From Microcystis sp. T1-4 (lineage in GTDB: Bacteria; Cyanobacteriota; Cyanobacteriia; Cyanobacteriales; Microcystaceae), in the NCBI RefSeq assembly GCF_000297435.1, contig NZ_CAIP01000184.1:1-18524 (forward strand): a stretch of 18,524 nt of DNA. The letters run 5' to 3'. Positions 1 to 6,729 of the stretch are shown here, piece by piece. Position 1 is the first letter of the stretch, and each line of letters begins with the position of its first letter. Both the position numbers and the translations under genes were made by a program. The notes under the pieces were generated by a model. It was not told the origin of the DNA, searched no databases, and worked only from the letters and a program-made list of their open reading frames with translations.

Positions 1-369
1 TTGATAATCTTCAATATCAACTACAATATCAACCAAACGGTTAACGCAACGATCTCGATAATCTGGCTCGGCAAGTAGTCGCTCAATATTACCGATTGTC
101 ACGACGGGTAATGATGTGGGGGTATTTTCCTCCCGCATCACTTGCTCCAGGGAATCTTTGCCTTTCATACTTCGGTTAGCGGTGATCAGGATCATCTGAT
201 TGGCTTGGGCATACCGCCAAACAACGCGATCATCGCTCGTGACAGCTAACCCAACTTCTTCAAACAGAATAAAACGAATCGAGATCAAGTCAAGCCAACC
301 ACTCGCAGCAAGGCCTCCGGCGAGGACAACAGAATGCCCTCGTAAGTTATGATCAACTAGAAAATTCAT
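1..369 (-). CDS. DUF5615-like PIN-domain protein, putative toxin (partial, C-terminus beyond window)
   Basis: The reading frame is open from an ATG at 369-367 to the window edge (123 codons), so the C-terminus is missing. The N-terminus MNFLVDHNLRGH, followed by SDDRVVWRYA and then ITANRSMKGKDSLEQ, follows the layout of DUF5615 PIN-like proteins: an early Asp, a second acidic cluster, and an I(L)T.NR/D motif. In that family the acidic residues form a putative metal-dependent ribonuclease site. The start codon overlaps the stop of the upstream DUF433 gene in an ATGA arrangement, which supports this start and implies translational coupling. DUF433/DUF5615 pairs are a recurring toxin-antitoxin-like arrangement in cyanobacteria. 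The toxin role is inferred from family and neighbour; nuclease activity is not shown by the sequence. Confidence 0.72.
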   Translation of the reverse strand, partial: MNFLVDHNLRGHSVVLAGGLAASGWLDLISIRFILFEEVGLAVTSDDRVVWRYAQANQMILITANRSMKGKDSLEQVMREENTPTSLPVVTIGNIERLLAEPDYRDRCVNRLVDIVVDIEDYQ

Positions 370-740
370 GCCCGTGATGCCAACTTGGCTTTTTCCGCTT
401 GAAGTTTTGCTCGAATGGCTTCTGTGCCTGGTTTTGGCGGCTTAGCAGCAATACGGGCAACTCGCTCACGATTTTGCTCTTCATAATATTGTCGGAGTTC
501 TTCAGCTTCTTTGAGAACTTGCTGGTACTCAGCTTCCACATCCGCACGATGAGCCTCAATATAAGCCAGGGCAGTGTTAATTTGCTCTTCCGTCAGATCA
601 AATAATCCCTGAATGAACTTAGGTGGATATTGAGCAGTCACATAATCCATCACATCATAGAGGGTGATGCGGGTTCCTGCGATTGTCAGTCCTCGCTCTG
701 TACGAATGATAGCGGTTTGTTTATTTGATGCGAGCGTCAT
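366..740 (-). CDS. DUF433 domain protein, putative antitoxin
   Basis: This 124-residue protein matches the DUF433 pattern. It has an N-terminal TERGLTIAGTRITLYDVMDY segment (about residues 14-33), then YPPKFIQGLFDLTEEQINTA, a winged-HTH-like core, and a long charged C-terminal helix rich in Glu, Arg and Lys (about residues 60-124) that could wrap a partner. DUF433 proteins are regarded as antitoxin/DNA-binding partners of PIN-like proteins. The ATG at 740 is preferred over a TTG at 746 because AGGGGG lies 8 nt upstream of the ATG, but only 2 nt from the TTG. The stop TGA (368-366) overlaps the ATG of the next gene, so the two form one operon with the likely antitoxin first. Autoregulation is common for such modules but no operator could be identified here. 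Confidence 0.75.
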   Translation of the reverse strand: MTLASNKQTAIIRTERGLTIAGTRITLYDVMDYVTAQYPPKFIQGLFDLTEEQINTALAYIEAHRADVEAEYQQVLKEAEELRQYYEEQNRERVARIAAKPPKPGTEAIRAKLQAEKAKLASRA

Positions 741-1036
741 AGCCAAAGCCCCCTAAGGACTGCGTTCACTAACTCGTATTTTATCAAAAATATAAAGTTG
801 CCGCAGAAAAATGCCTGAAAGACATCCCCTACACATCCATTCTCAGTCATCAGATAAACCGTCACCCGTATTATCTTTAATATCACGTCCAAAAGCGTGT
901 TAGCCAGATTAGCCCACACCACACTTAAACCCACAGCTTCAATCAATGGGCATGGTGCGTTCCCCAAAAATCGATCGCTGGAGAAGTAGAAGTTGCATTA
1001 GGGAACGCATTCTAGGGCGATGGCTTTTCCTATTCT
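741..1036. other. Gene-free spacer with repeat copy and inverted repeat
   Basis: No credible gene is present. A minus-strand open frame at 737-967 has no family resemblance and reads through the repeat described at 881-913. A 9-bp perfect inverted repeat, TGCGTTCCC (956-964) and GGGAACGCA (1001-1009), spans about 54 bp; its separation is large and no T-run follows, so it is not an evident terminator. The DUF433 promoter should lie close to 740, but no convincing -10/-35 pair was found. Confidence 0.5.
881..913. repeat. 33-bp dispersed direct repeat, copy 1
   Basis: This segment is identical to 1761-1793 except for two bases (positions 7 and 8 of the unit); its core is AAAAGCGTGTTAGCCAGATT. 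The two copies are 880 bp apart in the same orientation and enclose the small membrane protein gene. In the minus strand both encode the same short peptide, ANLANTLL, within frames that otherwise look non-coding. They are therefore either copies of an intergenic repeat or remnants of a duplicated reading frame. Confidence 0.75.
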
Positions 1037-1540
1037 CTAAGCGCGATTGTATTTTATAAAGTTCACTACAGATAATGTTAATGTCAGCAAAGCAAATACG
1101 AACCAGAAAACCGCACTAGGGCTAAATTGAGCTAAATTGATTAGCTCTCCCCTCACTGCTGGAGAAAGAGCAATAACTGAACAAGTAATCACTTCCGCGT
1201 TGTATGGACGTAATATAACAAAGGGACGTAGCGTTCCCTGTTTCCTGAGCTTTTGAACGTATTTTTCCCATCCAAACCCACTATCGTCTTTGCACACCTC
1301 GCTAACGATAAAAGAAGCAATCTTGCGTATATTAAACCGCTTCTCTGTGAAATAGCAGAGGCTAATCAAAGACAAGAAACTTACAAGCCACTCCAAAGAT
1401 TCCGAGTACAAAAAACCTACTGCTGTCACCAAATAACCCATCATTAATAGGCAAATATTATCAGCCTGAAGGACCTCTGCTCTCAGGGCTGTATATTCAG
1501 CCCTTCTATCTTCTATCTTTGTCGTTTTATCTGGTTCCAT
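1037..1540 (-). CDS. Small multi-spanning membrane protein of unknown function
   Basis: The protein has 167 residues from the ATG at 1540; a GTG at 1543 is also possible. I do not recognise a named family. It begins with a charged segment containing EYTALRAEVLQ (residues 15-25). Two hydrophobic stretches follow (about 28-46 and 50-65), then a soluble loop of about 50 residues with many Lys, Arg and aromatics. Two more hydrophobic stretches lie at about 116-128 and 142-163, and the end is NFIKYNRA. This suggests a 2+2 hairpin topology with the central loop in the cytoplasm. The N-terminal E-Y-x-x-L-R-x-E-[IV] signature resembles small hypothetical membrane proteins seen in accessory regions of bacteria, but no function can be assigned. 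No good Shine-Dalgarno sequence is visible. The gene stands alone between the two copies of a 33-bp direct repeat, which hints at acquisition as a unit. Confidence 0.6.
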   Translation of the reverse strand: MEPDKTTKIEDRRAEYTALRAEVLQADNICLLMMGYLVTAVGFLYSESLEWLVSFLSLISLCYFTEKRFNIRKIASFIVSEVCKDDSGFGWEKYVQKLRKQGTLRPFVILRPYNAEVITCSVIALSPAVRGELINLAQFSPSAVFWFVFALLTLTLSVVNFIKYNRA

Positions 1541-1670
1541 CACGTTTAGAAACTAATGTCAATGAGCCTATATCAATTTTACAAAATATTGCCTGTGTAG
1601 CACGGTGATGCAGAAAACCTTCACGCACAAGAGCCTCTAGATCTGCGGCATAACTACATATTATAGGTCA

Positions 1671-1730
1671 ACTTTCCGTATAACACTCTTGAAAGTAACA
1701 ATATGTGGAAACTTTCCGTATATCACTCCA
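1671..1730. repeat. Two near-identical 20-nt units 40 bp apart
   Basis: The units at 1671-1690 and 1711-1730 share ACTTTCCGTAT followed by CACTC with minor changes. Both are AT-rich and lie in non-coding DNA. No function is evident; this could be part of an old degenerate repeat. Confidence 0.5.
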
Positions 1731-1760
1731 TTTAGGCGCGATTGCCAGAACTTTTCCCCA

Positions 1761-1793
1761 TATCACCCCCAAAAGCGTGTTAGCCAGATTAGC
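1761..1793. repeat. 33-bp dispersed direct repeat, copy 2
   Basis: This is the partner of 881-913, matching at 31 of 33 positions in the same orientation. Upstream of the core the sequence is TATCACCC here and TATCACGT in the first copy. Sequence outside the unit differs, so the repeat is a discrete short element rather than the edge of a long duplication. Confidence 0.75.
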
Positions 1794-1905
1794 ATCTTGC
1801 CAAAAACCTTGTTTAACTAAATTCCTGACAATTAGTCCTATTCTAGCGATGATTCCTCTGTCTGACCGCACCCCTTGACAGAAACTTACAATTATTCGAC
1901 CTTTA

Positions 1906-1913
1906 GCGATCGC
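1906..1913. repeat. HIP1 octamer GCGATCGC
   Basis: Palindromic HIP1 site, over-represented in many cyanobacterial genomes. This is the only intergenic copy in the window. Confidence 0.9.
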
Positions 1914-1967
1914 TATCGGGAGATAGTTGTTTTTTGTTAGAGCAGTATGGAGCAGTCTAACTGATGG

Positions 1968-2432
1968 CTATATTTCCAGATTATCGCCCGCAGGAAACCA
2001 ATCTTCATCGAGAATTTGTTCAAGGGAACCAAGGGGAATAGCGGGGAAAGTATCGAGGGGTAATTGAGAGCGGTCACTGGCATTTTTTCGGGCTGAAAGA
2101 TAACATTCATCAAAAATTTCCAAAAGATAAGGTTTCAGACTAGGACTATCTTTAAGTTCATCTAATATATCGAGACGAAAAGTTCTAATCTCTCCCTTGC
2201 AGTGACCTTCGTTTCTCTCTCTTTCTGCCGCCCAATATTTGAGCTTAAGTAAATGTTCTAATAATCGGGTTAACAGACTTTTAATTGTGCGCTTTTCACT
2301 CCTTCCCATACTTGCTAATTCCTCCAGTAAATTCTCTAAATCTACCCGCTCAAACTGTCTGGCTTGCAGTTGATTAATAGTAGTTCTAATCCAGAGATAA
2401 AAGTCTTGTTCATACAGGGTTTTATTGTCCAT
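1968..2432 (-). CDS. DUF29 family protein (tandem copy, downstream)
   Basis: This 154-residue protein has the complete DUF29 signature. It starts YEQDFYLWIRTTINQL, followed by DLENLLEELASMGRSEKR, a central LLTRLLEHLLKLKYW helix, the segment EIRTFRLDILDELKDSPSLKPYLLEIFDECY, and a C-terminal SLEQILDEDWFP. DUF29 proteins are small, mostly helical and of unknown function. They are strikingly abundant in cyanobacteria and often occur as tandem copies. The start is supported by AGAGG about 8 nt upstream. It follows the paralogue at 2449-2907 after 16 nt, so the two are probably co-transcribed. No catalytic residues can be named. Confidence 0.88.
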   Translation of the reverse strand: MDNKTLYEQDFYLWIRTTINQLQARQFERVDLENLLEELASMGRSEKRTIKSLLTRLLEHLLKLKYWAAERERNEGHCKGEIRTFRLDILDELKDSPSLKPYLLEIFDECYLSARKNASDRSQLPLDTFPAIPLGSLEQILDEDWFPAGDNLEI

Positions 2433-2448
2433 AATTGACCTCTAGATA

Positions 2449-2907
2449 TTACTCATGGTTATTAGTGGGAAACCAATCTTCATCGAGAATTTGTTCAAGG
2501 GAACCAATGGGAATAGGGGGGAAAGTATCAAGAGGTAATTGAGTTCTAACTTGAGCCTCTTTTCTAGCAAATTGATAGCATTCCTCAAAAATTTCCAGAA
2601 TATAGGGTTTTAAACTAGGGCTATCTTTAATTTCTTCGATTATTTGTCTGCGAAAGTTGAGAATTTCTCCCTTCCAGTGACCCTCATTTCTAGATTTTTC
2701 TCCTGTCCAGTAGGTTAGTTTCAGCAAATGTACCAGCAATTGAATCAAAAGATTTTCGATTTTGCGTTTTTCACTCCTTCCCATACTTGCTAACTCCTCC
2801 AGTAAATTATCTAAATCTACCCGCTCAAACTGTCTGGCTTGCAGTTGATTAATAGTAGTTCTAATCCAGAGATAAAAGTCTTGTTCGTACAGAGTTTTAT
2901 TGTCCAT
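2449..2907 (-). CDS. DUF29 family protein (tandem copy, upstream)
   Basis: This is a 152-residue paralogue of the next gene downstream. The first 45 or so residues differ from the other copy at only one position (Asp for Glu in DLDNLLEEL). The middle (about residues 60-130) diverges clearly, and the SLEQILDEDWFP end is conserved again. At DNA level 2810-2886 is identical to 2335-2411 over 77 nt. This pattern suggests a recent duplication with diversified middle, or gene conversion at the ends. The stop of msrP lies 43 nt upstream, so read-through from msrP is plausible. No Shine-Dalgarno sequence is evident before its ATG. The function of DUF29 is unknown. Confidence 0.88.
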   Translation of the reverse strand: MDNKTLYEQDFYLWIRTTINQLQARQFERVDLDNLLEELASMGRSEKRKIENLLIQLLVHLLKLTYWTGEKSRNEGHWKGEILNFRRQIIEEIKDSPSLKPYILEIFEECYQFARKEAQVRTQLPLDTFPPIPIGSLEQILDEDWFPTNNHE

Positions 2908-2950
2908 AGATACTTAGTTAAACTGAATAAAACGGGGATAATCATCAAAA

Positions 2951-3934
2951 TTAACTATACAAACTAGCCACATATTCACCGTAGCCATTATAGGGCAGAG
3001 TTTCGATAATTTCCCAAGATAAATCACTTCTACTGCCGATAAATTTCTCCGTTGCTTGCGACCAACGGGGATGGGGTTTACTGGGGTTAACATTAGCCTC
3101 AAAATCGTATTCATGAGCGTCAATTGTGTTCCAGTAGGTGGCGGGTTGTTTGGCGGTAAATTCAATTTTTACTATCGATTTTGCGCCTTTAAAACCGTAT
3201 TTCCAAGGAATAACCATTCGCAAGGGTGCGCCGTGTTGTTTGGGTAAATCATGCCCGAAAATTCCCACAGCAAAGAAAGCTAATTCGTTGGCCATTTCTT
3301 CAATTCTTAAACCTTCTGTATAGGGCCAGGGTAAGGCTCCTAAATGTAATCCTGGCCCCTTGGTAATTTCGGGATCATAAAAGGAGGTAAAACGGACGAA
3401 TTTAGCTTCCGGTTTTGGTTCCACTGCTGCGATTAAAGCACTCATGGGAAAACCCAGCCAAGGTAACACCATTGACCAAGCTTCCACACAACGAAAACGA
3501 TAGATTCTTTCTTCGAGAGGGAAGGTTTTTTTAATAGTATCTATATCGTAGGTCTGGGGATTTTTTACCAATCCTCCCACTTCTACCGTCCAGGGATTCG
3601 TCGGTAATTTCTGCGCTTTTAACCAGATATTTTTCCCCCCTCCGAACTCATAAAAATTGTTATATCTCCCCGCTACAGTTTCGGCAACTATGGGGCGATT
3701 TACCGTTAAAAAATTCGGATTCTTGCTGAACCCTGCAATTTTAGGTAATTGCAAACTTTTTTCTAAAGCTTCCGAGGAGGAGGATTTACCACAAGCGGTT
3801 AATAATAGGGAACTACCCGCAATTCCTGACCCGATTAACCCCTGTAAAAAGCGACGACGGTTAAAATAAACACTTTCGGAAGTAACTTCATTTTCGGAAA
3901 TTTGCCAAGATTTAGCTAAACGAATTAAGACCAT
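2951..3934 (-). CDS. msrP: Protein-methionine-sulfoxide reductase catalytic subunit MsrP (YedY type)
   Basis: MsrP is a molybdopterin enzyme that reduces oxidised methionines in exported proteins, repairing them after oxidative damage. The 327-residue length is close to E. coli MsrP (about 334). The family signatures are clear: a twin-arginine signal NRRRFLQG (residues 25-32) followed by a hydrophobic stretch; NNFYEFGG (92-99); the molybdenum-binding Cys in YRFRCVEAWSMV (Cys149); and a C-terminal ATEKFIGSRSD, then LPYNGYGEYVASLYS. The ATG at 3934 is chosen over an upstream start at 4003 because GGGGA precedes it and because it gives a standard Tat signal. The signal ends in LLLTAC (Cys48), which looks like a lipobox, so the mature protein may be a lipoprotein. 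No membrane haem partner gene (msrQ) is adjacent, so the electron donor is unknown here. Confidence 0.9.
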   Translation of the reverse strand: MVLIRLAKSWQISENEVTSESVYFNRRRFLQGLIGSGIAGSSLLLTACGKSSSSEALEKSLQLPKIAGFSKNPNFLTVNRPIVAETVAGRYNNFYEFGGGKNIWLKAQKLPTNPWTVEVGGLVKNPQTYDIDTIKKTFPLEERIYRFRCVEAWSMVLPWLGFPMSALIAAVEPKPEAKFVRFTSFYDPEITKGPGLHLGALPWPYTEGLRIEEMANELAFFAVGIFGHDLPKQHGAPLRMVIPWKYGFKGAKSIVKIEFTAKQPATYWNTIDAHEYDFEANVNPSKPHPRWSQATEKFIGSRSDLSWEIIETLPYNGYGEYVASLYS

Positions 3935-3956
3935 AATTATCCCCAATTTTATTGAC

Positions 3957-3994
3957 AAAAAAGCAGAGTTATGATATATGATACCACAACTCTG
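3957..3994 (-). terminator. Rho-independent terminator of the P450 gene
   Basis: Read on the minus strand, a 7-bp stem CAGAGTT/AACTCTG extends inward by seven more pairs (two of them G-T) to a 14-bp stem with a 3-nt loop. CTTTTTT follows directly. It lies 25 nt after the P450 stop and about 22 nt before the msrP start. The hairpin is AT-rich but long. It would leave little room for a separate msrP promoter, so some read-through, or a promoter overlapping the hairpin, must be assumed. Confidence 0.65.
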
Positions 3995-4019
3995 ATTGTA
4001 CAATAGTTTGTCAGTTTTT

Positions 4020-5450
4020 TTAAGAAATTTCGGCGAGCATGGGGGCAGTCACCAGAGGTTCCCGTCGTCCTTTTAAGACCATAGGAACTCCTCGCGAGGG
4101 AGCAAGGGTGACACCGCGGCGACTGGGTTTTTCGGGGGTATTATTAACTAGAGTTAACTGATAATTAGCCAAAATTGTGGCGATAGCGATTTTCATCTCG
4201 TAGATGGCTAAAACTTCCCCGATACAACGACGCGCTCCACCACCAAAAGGCATATATTCGTAGGGGGTGAATTGTTTTTCTAAAAAGCGTTCTGGTTTAA
4301 AAGTATGGGAATCGGGGAAAGTTTGCTCCCGGTGGTGAGCTAGATAAATACAACCCATAAGAATTGTCCCTTTTTCTAAAGGATAACCATCTAGTTCTAC
4401 CGGTTCTTGCACTACTCGCGGAAAAGTTAACATTCCCACGGGATGAATGCGTAAAGTTTCCGAACAAACCGCCGAAAGATAGGGTAATCGAGTTATGTCA
4501 ATGGGGTTAGGATTATCTCCTAAAGTGGCTATTTCTTGCAGAATTTTTGCTTTAATTTCTGGATAGCGATGAGTCCAGTATAGCACCCAAGACATAGCGG
4601 TGGCTGTGGTTTCATGACCAGCGAATAATAAGGTCATTAATTCATCGCGCAATTCCTTATCGCTCATCGGGTTGCCTTCTTCATCCTGGGCCGACATCAG
4701 TAGTGATAAAACATCGGTACGATTGGGGTTAGGATTAGCTTTTCTTTCGGCAATTTCTGTATAGATAATATCATCAATTTTTTCTTGGAAACGCTGGTAT
4801 TTTCCCCAGGGACTCCAAGCACCAAAATCAGCCCGCAAAATTGGGAAAAATAACAAAGAAGCCATCACTGGAGAGTTAAAAATATCGAGCATTTCAGCCA
4901 GAATTTTTTTCAGGGTTTGATAACGTTCCCCTTGACTAATTCCAAAAACTGCCTCCATAATTACTTGTAAAGCAATCGCTGTGGTCGCTGAACGGGCTTT
5001 AAAAGGTTGATTTTCGGGCAATTCTGCCATTACTCTCAGGGTAATATCGCGGATTAAATCGCCGTAGAAACGCATTCTTTCCCCGTGAAAAGGTGGCAAT
5101 AAAAGCTGACGACGTTTTTTATGGATGTCCCCGTCTAACATGACGACGGAATAATCACCAATAATCGGGGCAATAATCCGATTGGCTTCCCCCGGGGCCG
5201 AGAATTGTTTACGGTCATTAGTTAAAATTTGTTGTAGGGCCGAAGGACTACTGACAAAGATAAAATTATCTACAGTTAAACCCACTTTTGTGCTAAAAAT
5301 ATCGCCATGCTTGCGGGCGGCATTTTCCATAAAAGCTACGGGATTAATGATCCATTGTGCCATTTGCAGGAAGGTAGGGGCTTTGACCTTGGGGAGGATT
5401 TTCATAGATTGATTGCTATATCCAATGCTAATTATTTCTAATTGTGACAT
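4020..5450 (-). CDS. Cytochrome P450 (CYP110-like)
   Basis: This 476-residue haem monooxygenase has all the P450 landmarks: the oxygen-activating I-helix motif AGHETT (residues 277-282), the K-helix ExxR (Glu331-Arg334), PERF in the meander, and the haem-thiolate loop PFGGGARRCIGE with Cys409 as iron ligand. The N-terminus LPKVKAPTFLQMAQWIINP and overall length recall the cyanobacterial CYP110 group, whose known members act on fatty acids or terpenoids; the substrate here is unknown. The ATG at 5450 is chosen because GGGGA sits about 6 nt upstream. An open frame extends to 5519 but has no such site, and an alternative ATG is at 5405. No ferredoxin or reductase gene is adjacent. The gene ends at a strong hairpin terminator and is divergent from the TVP38 gene. 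Confidence 0.92.
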   Translation of the reverse strand: MSQLEIISIGYSNQSMKILPKVKAPTFLQMAQWIINPVAFMENAARKHGDIFSTKVGLTVDNFIFVSSPSALQQILTNDRKQFSAPGEANRIIAPIIGDYSVVMLDGDIHKKRRQLLLPPFHGERMRFYGDLIRDITLRVMAELPENQPFKARSATTAIALQVIMEAVFGISQGERYQTLKKILAEMLDIFNSPVMASLLFFPILRADFGAWSPWGKYQRFQEKIDDIIYTEIAERKANPNPNRTDVLSLLMSAQDEEGNPMSDKELRDELMTLLFAGHETTATAMSWVLYWTHRYPEIKAKILQEIATLGDNPNPIDITRLPYLSAVCSETLRIHPVGMLTFPRVVQEPVELDGYPLEKGTILMGCIYLAHHREQTFPDSHTFKPERFLEKQFTPYEYMPFGGGARRCIGEVLAIYEMKIAIATILANYQLTLVNNTPEKPSRRGVTLAPSRGVPMVLKGRREPLVTAPMLAEIS

Positions 5451-5787
5451 TTTTTCCCCAGAGACGGCAAGGTGTAATAGGCTGCCCGCGCATTTGAATT
5501 GCTTATTGAGATTAGGCAAGAGGCAAGAGGCAAAAGTAAAGGGATTAGGGGAGATTCAGCTAATCTAAGGATAGGCGGTTAAAATGCGTCCTAGCTTATC
5601 AGGTAAACAGCAAAAATTATCGGGCTGTTGCTTGTCTTATCTTCTCGGAGAGAGGGGGATTTTCTGGGAATTTTCAGGATTGGCTTTCTGGTCTAAACAA
5701 TGATAATCGGGGTAGAATAGCCCCAGTTCTATTTAATTCGCTTCTATAGTTCAATCTCTCTTTTTTCATGCCTTATAGGGACTTTTT
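5451..5787. other. Divergent intergenic region between P450 and TVP38 genes
   Basis: This 337-bp spacer separates the minus-strand P450 from the plus-strand TVP38 gene and should hold promoters for both. There is a purine-rich stretch near 5518-5550 and a candidate plus-strand promoter at 5680-5707. A short open extension of the P450 frame (to 5519) lies in the left end. No RNA gene or operator could be recognised. Confidence 0.5.
5680..5707 (+). promoter_or_regulatory. Candidate sigma-70-type promoter for the TVP38 gene
   Basis: TTGGCT (5680-5685) and GATAAT (5702-5707) are separated by 16 bp, about 80 bp before the TVP38 start. A second -10-like TAGAAT lies at 5713-5718. The match to consensus is moderate and the call is from pattern alone. 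Confidence 0.3.
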
Positions 5788-6543
5788 ATGATTATTTCCA
5801 AGTTTTTGCCCTTAGGAAAAACTGTGATTATCAGGCATTTACTGTCAATAACTACATTTAGCCTTGTTTTTTTCCTGACTACTCCCCCCGCTTTTGCCCT
5901 CGAATCCAGTCCCTCCACAGGTTTTAATCCTCAAACTATTCTTTTCGATGCCTTAACTTGGGTGGATAGTTTGGGAGCCGTAGGAGCGATCGCGTTTATA
6001 ATTATCTATATTCTAGCTACTGTGGCCTTTTTTCCAGGTTCAATCCTGACTTTAGGGGCTGGTGTGGTTTTTGGCCTGGTTTTAGGCTCTTTTTACGTCT
6101 TTATCGGGGCAACTATCGGCGCTACTGCCGCTTTTCTGGTGGGACGTTATCTGGCTAGGGGTTGGGTGGCGGAAAAAATTCAAGGTAATAGTAAATTTCA
6201 AGCTATCGATGAAGCTGTGGGGAGAGAAGGCTTAAAAATAGTGCTTTTAACCCGTTTATCTCCCGTATTTCCCTTTAATCTGCTCAATTATGCCTATGGT
6301 GTCACCGGGGTTTCCCTGAAAGATTATCTACTAGGTTCCGCGGGCATGATTCCGGGGACGATAATGTATGTTTATATTGGCTCTTTAGCGGGCAATCTTG
6401 CCACTATCGGGACCTCGGCACCAGCCACTAACCCAGTTTTACAATGGACTATTCGCCTGAGCGGTTTTATCGCTACCGTTGCTGTCACCCTCTACGTCAC
6501 AAAAATTGCCCGTCAGGCCCTGACATCAGTTATCAGTGAATAG
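5788..6543 (+). CDS. TVP38/TMEM64 family (DedA-superfamily) membrane protein
   Basis: This 251-residue protein carries the family core. After an N-terminal hydrophobic segment (about residues 15-38) ending in PPAFALES, which may be a signal peptide or first membrane span, there are membrane segments at about 64-85, 88-118, 177-200 and 212-234. Diagnostic sequences are PGSILTLGAGVVFG and the re-entrant-loop motif LLTRLSPVFPFNLLNYAYG. Relatives are implicated in lipid or small-anion transport across membranes, but the substrate is not established. The C-terminus TSVISE runs directly into the CAGTTAT-type repeat, which supplies the last codons. The gene lies 186 bp before the FAD oxidoreductase gene. 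These two families occur as fused bifunctional proteins in other bacteria, so a shared role is likely. Confidence 0.88.
   Translation: MIISKFLPLGKTVIIRHLLSITTFSLVFFLTTPPAFALESSPSTGFNPQTILFDALTWVDSLGAVGAIAFIIIYILATVAFFPGSILTLGAGVVFGLVLGSFYVFIGATIGATAAFLVGRYLARGWVAEKIQGNSKFQAIDEAVGREGLKIVLLTRLSPVFPFNLLNYAYGVTGVSLKDYLLGSAGMIPGTIMYVYIGSLAGNLATIGTSAPATNPVLQWTIRLSGFIATVAVTLYVTKIARQALTSVISE
5986..5993. repeat. HIP1 octamer GCGATCGC
   Basis: HIP1 site inside the TVP38 gene; supports cyanobacterial origin of this segment. Confidence 0.9.
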
Positions 6544-6729
6544 TAATCATTTATCAGTCAGGGGTTGGGAAAGTGGGGGAATGGGGAAGTGGGGAAGTGG
6601 GGAAATTGAACTAAAACCCCAAAACCCAAAACCCCAAAACCTAAAACCTATCTCCCGACTCCTGACTCCTATCTCCTGACTCCCCAAAACGAAAACTTCG
6701 TATCTCACCATTAAGATAACTACTTTATT
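6544..6729. repeat. Composite intergenic repeat: TTATCAGT, G-rich, C-rich and CTCCTGACT modules
   Basis: The spacer is almost entirely simple repeat. TTATCAGT variants run into a G-rich tract (6561-6602, units GGGGAAGT), then AAATTGAACTAAAACCCC and a C/A-rich tract (6616-6649), then CTCCTGACTCCTATCTCC. The segment 6597-6655 recurs at 10311-10370 with one mismatch and one single-base indel. The G-rich tract has at least four runs of three or more G on the plus strand and could form a G-quadruplex. Confidence 0.8.

Larger units (their letters stand above)
1541..1967. other. Gene-free spacer with short repeats
   Basis: This 427-bp stretch lacks a convincing gene. The minus-strand open frame at 1668-1871 is short, has no recognisable family, and spans repeated DNA. 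The segment holds the second 33-bp repeat (1761-1793), a pair of 20-nt near-repeats starting with ACTTTCCGTATA/T exactly 40 bp apart (1671 and 1711), and one HIP1 octamer (1906-1913). A 6-bp inverted repeat, GTTAGA/TCTAAC at 1936-1961, lies just past the stop of the DUF29 gene but has no T-run on the proper side. Confidence 0.5.

Noticed and set aside
737..967. 76-codon minus-strand open frame
   Set aside because: No family resemblance, poor composition, and it reads through the 33-bp repeat; it also overlaps the start of the DUF433 gene.
1668..1871. 67-codon minus-strand open frame
   Set aside because: Short, no recognisable family, and spans repeated non-coding DNA; it shares only the repeat-encoded peptide with the frame at 737-967.
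1936..1961. Terminator after the DUF29 genes
   Set aside because: The 6-bp stem is weak, and on the minus strand it is followed by A-rich sequence rather than T.
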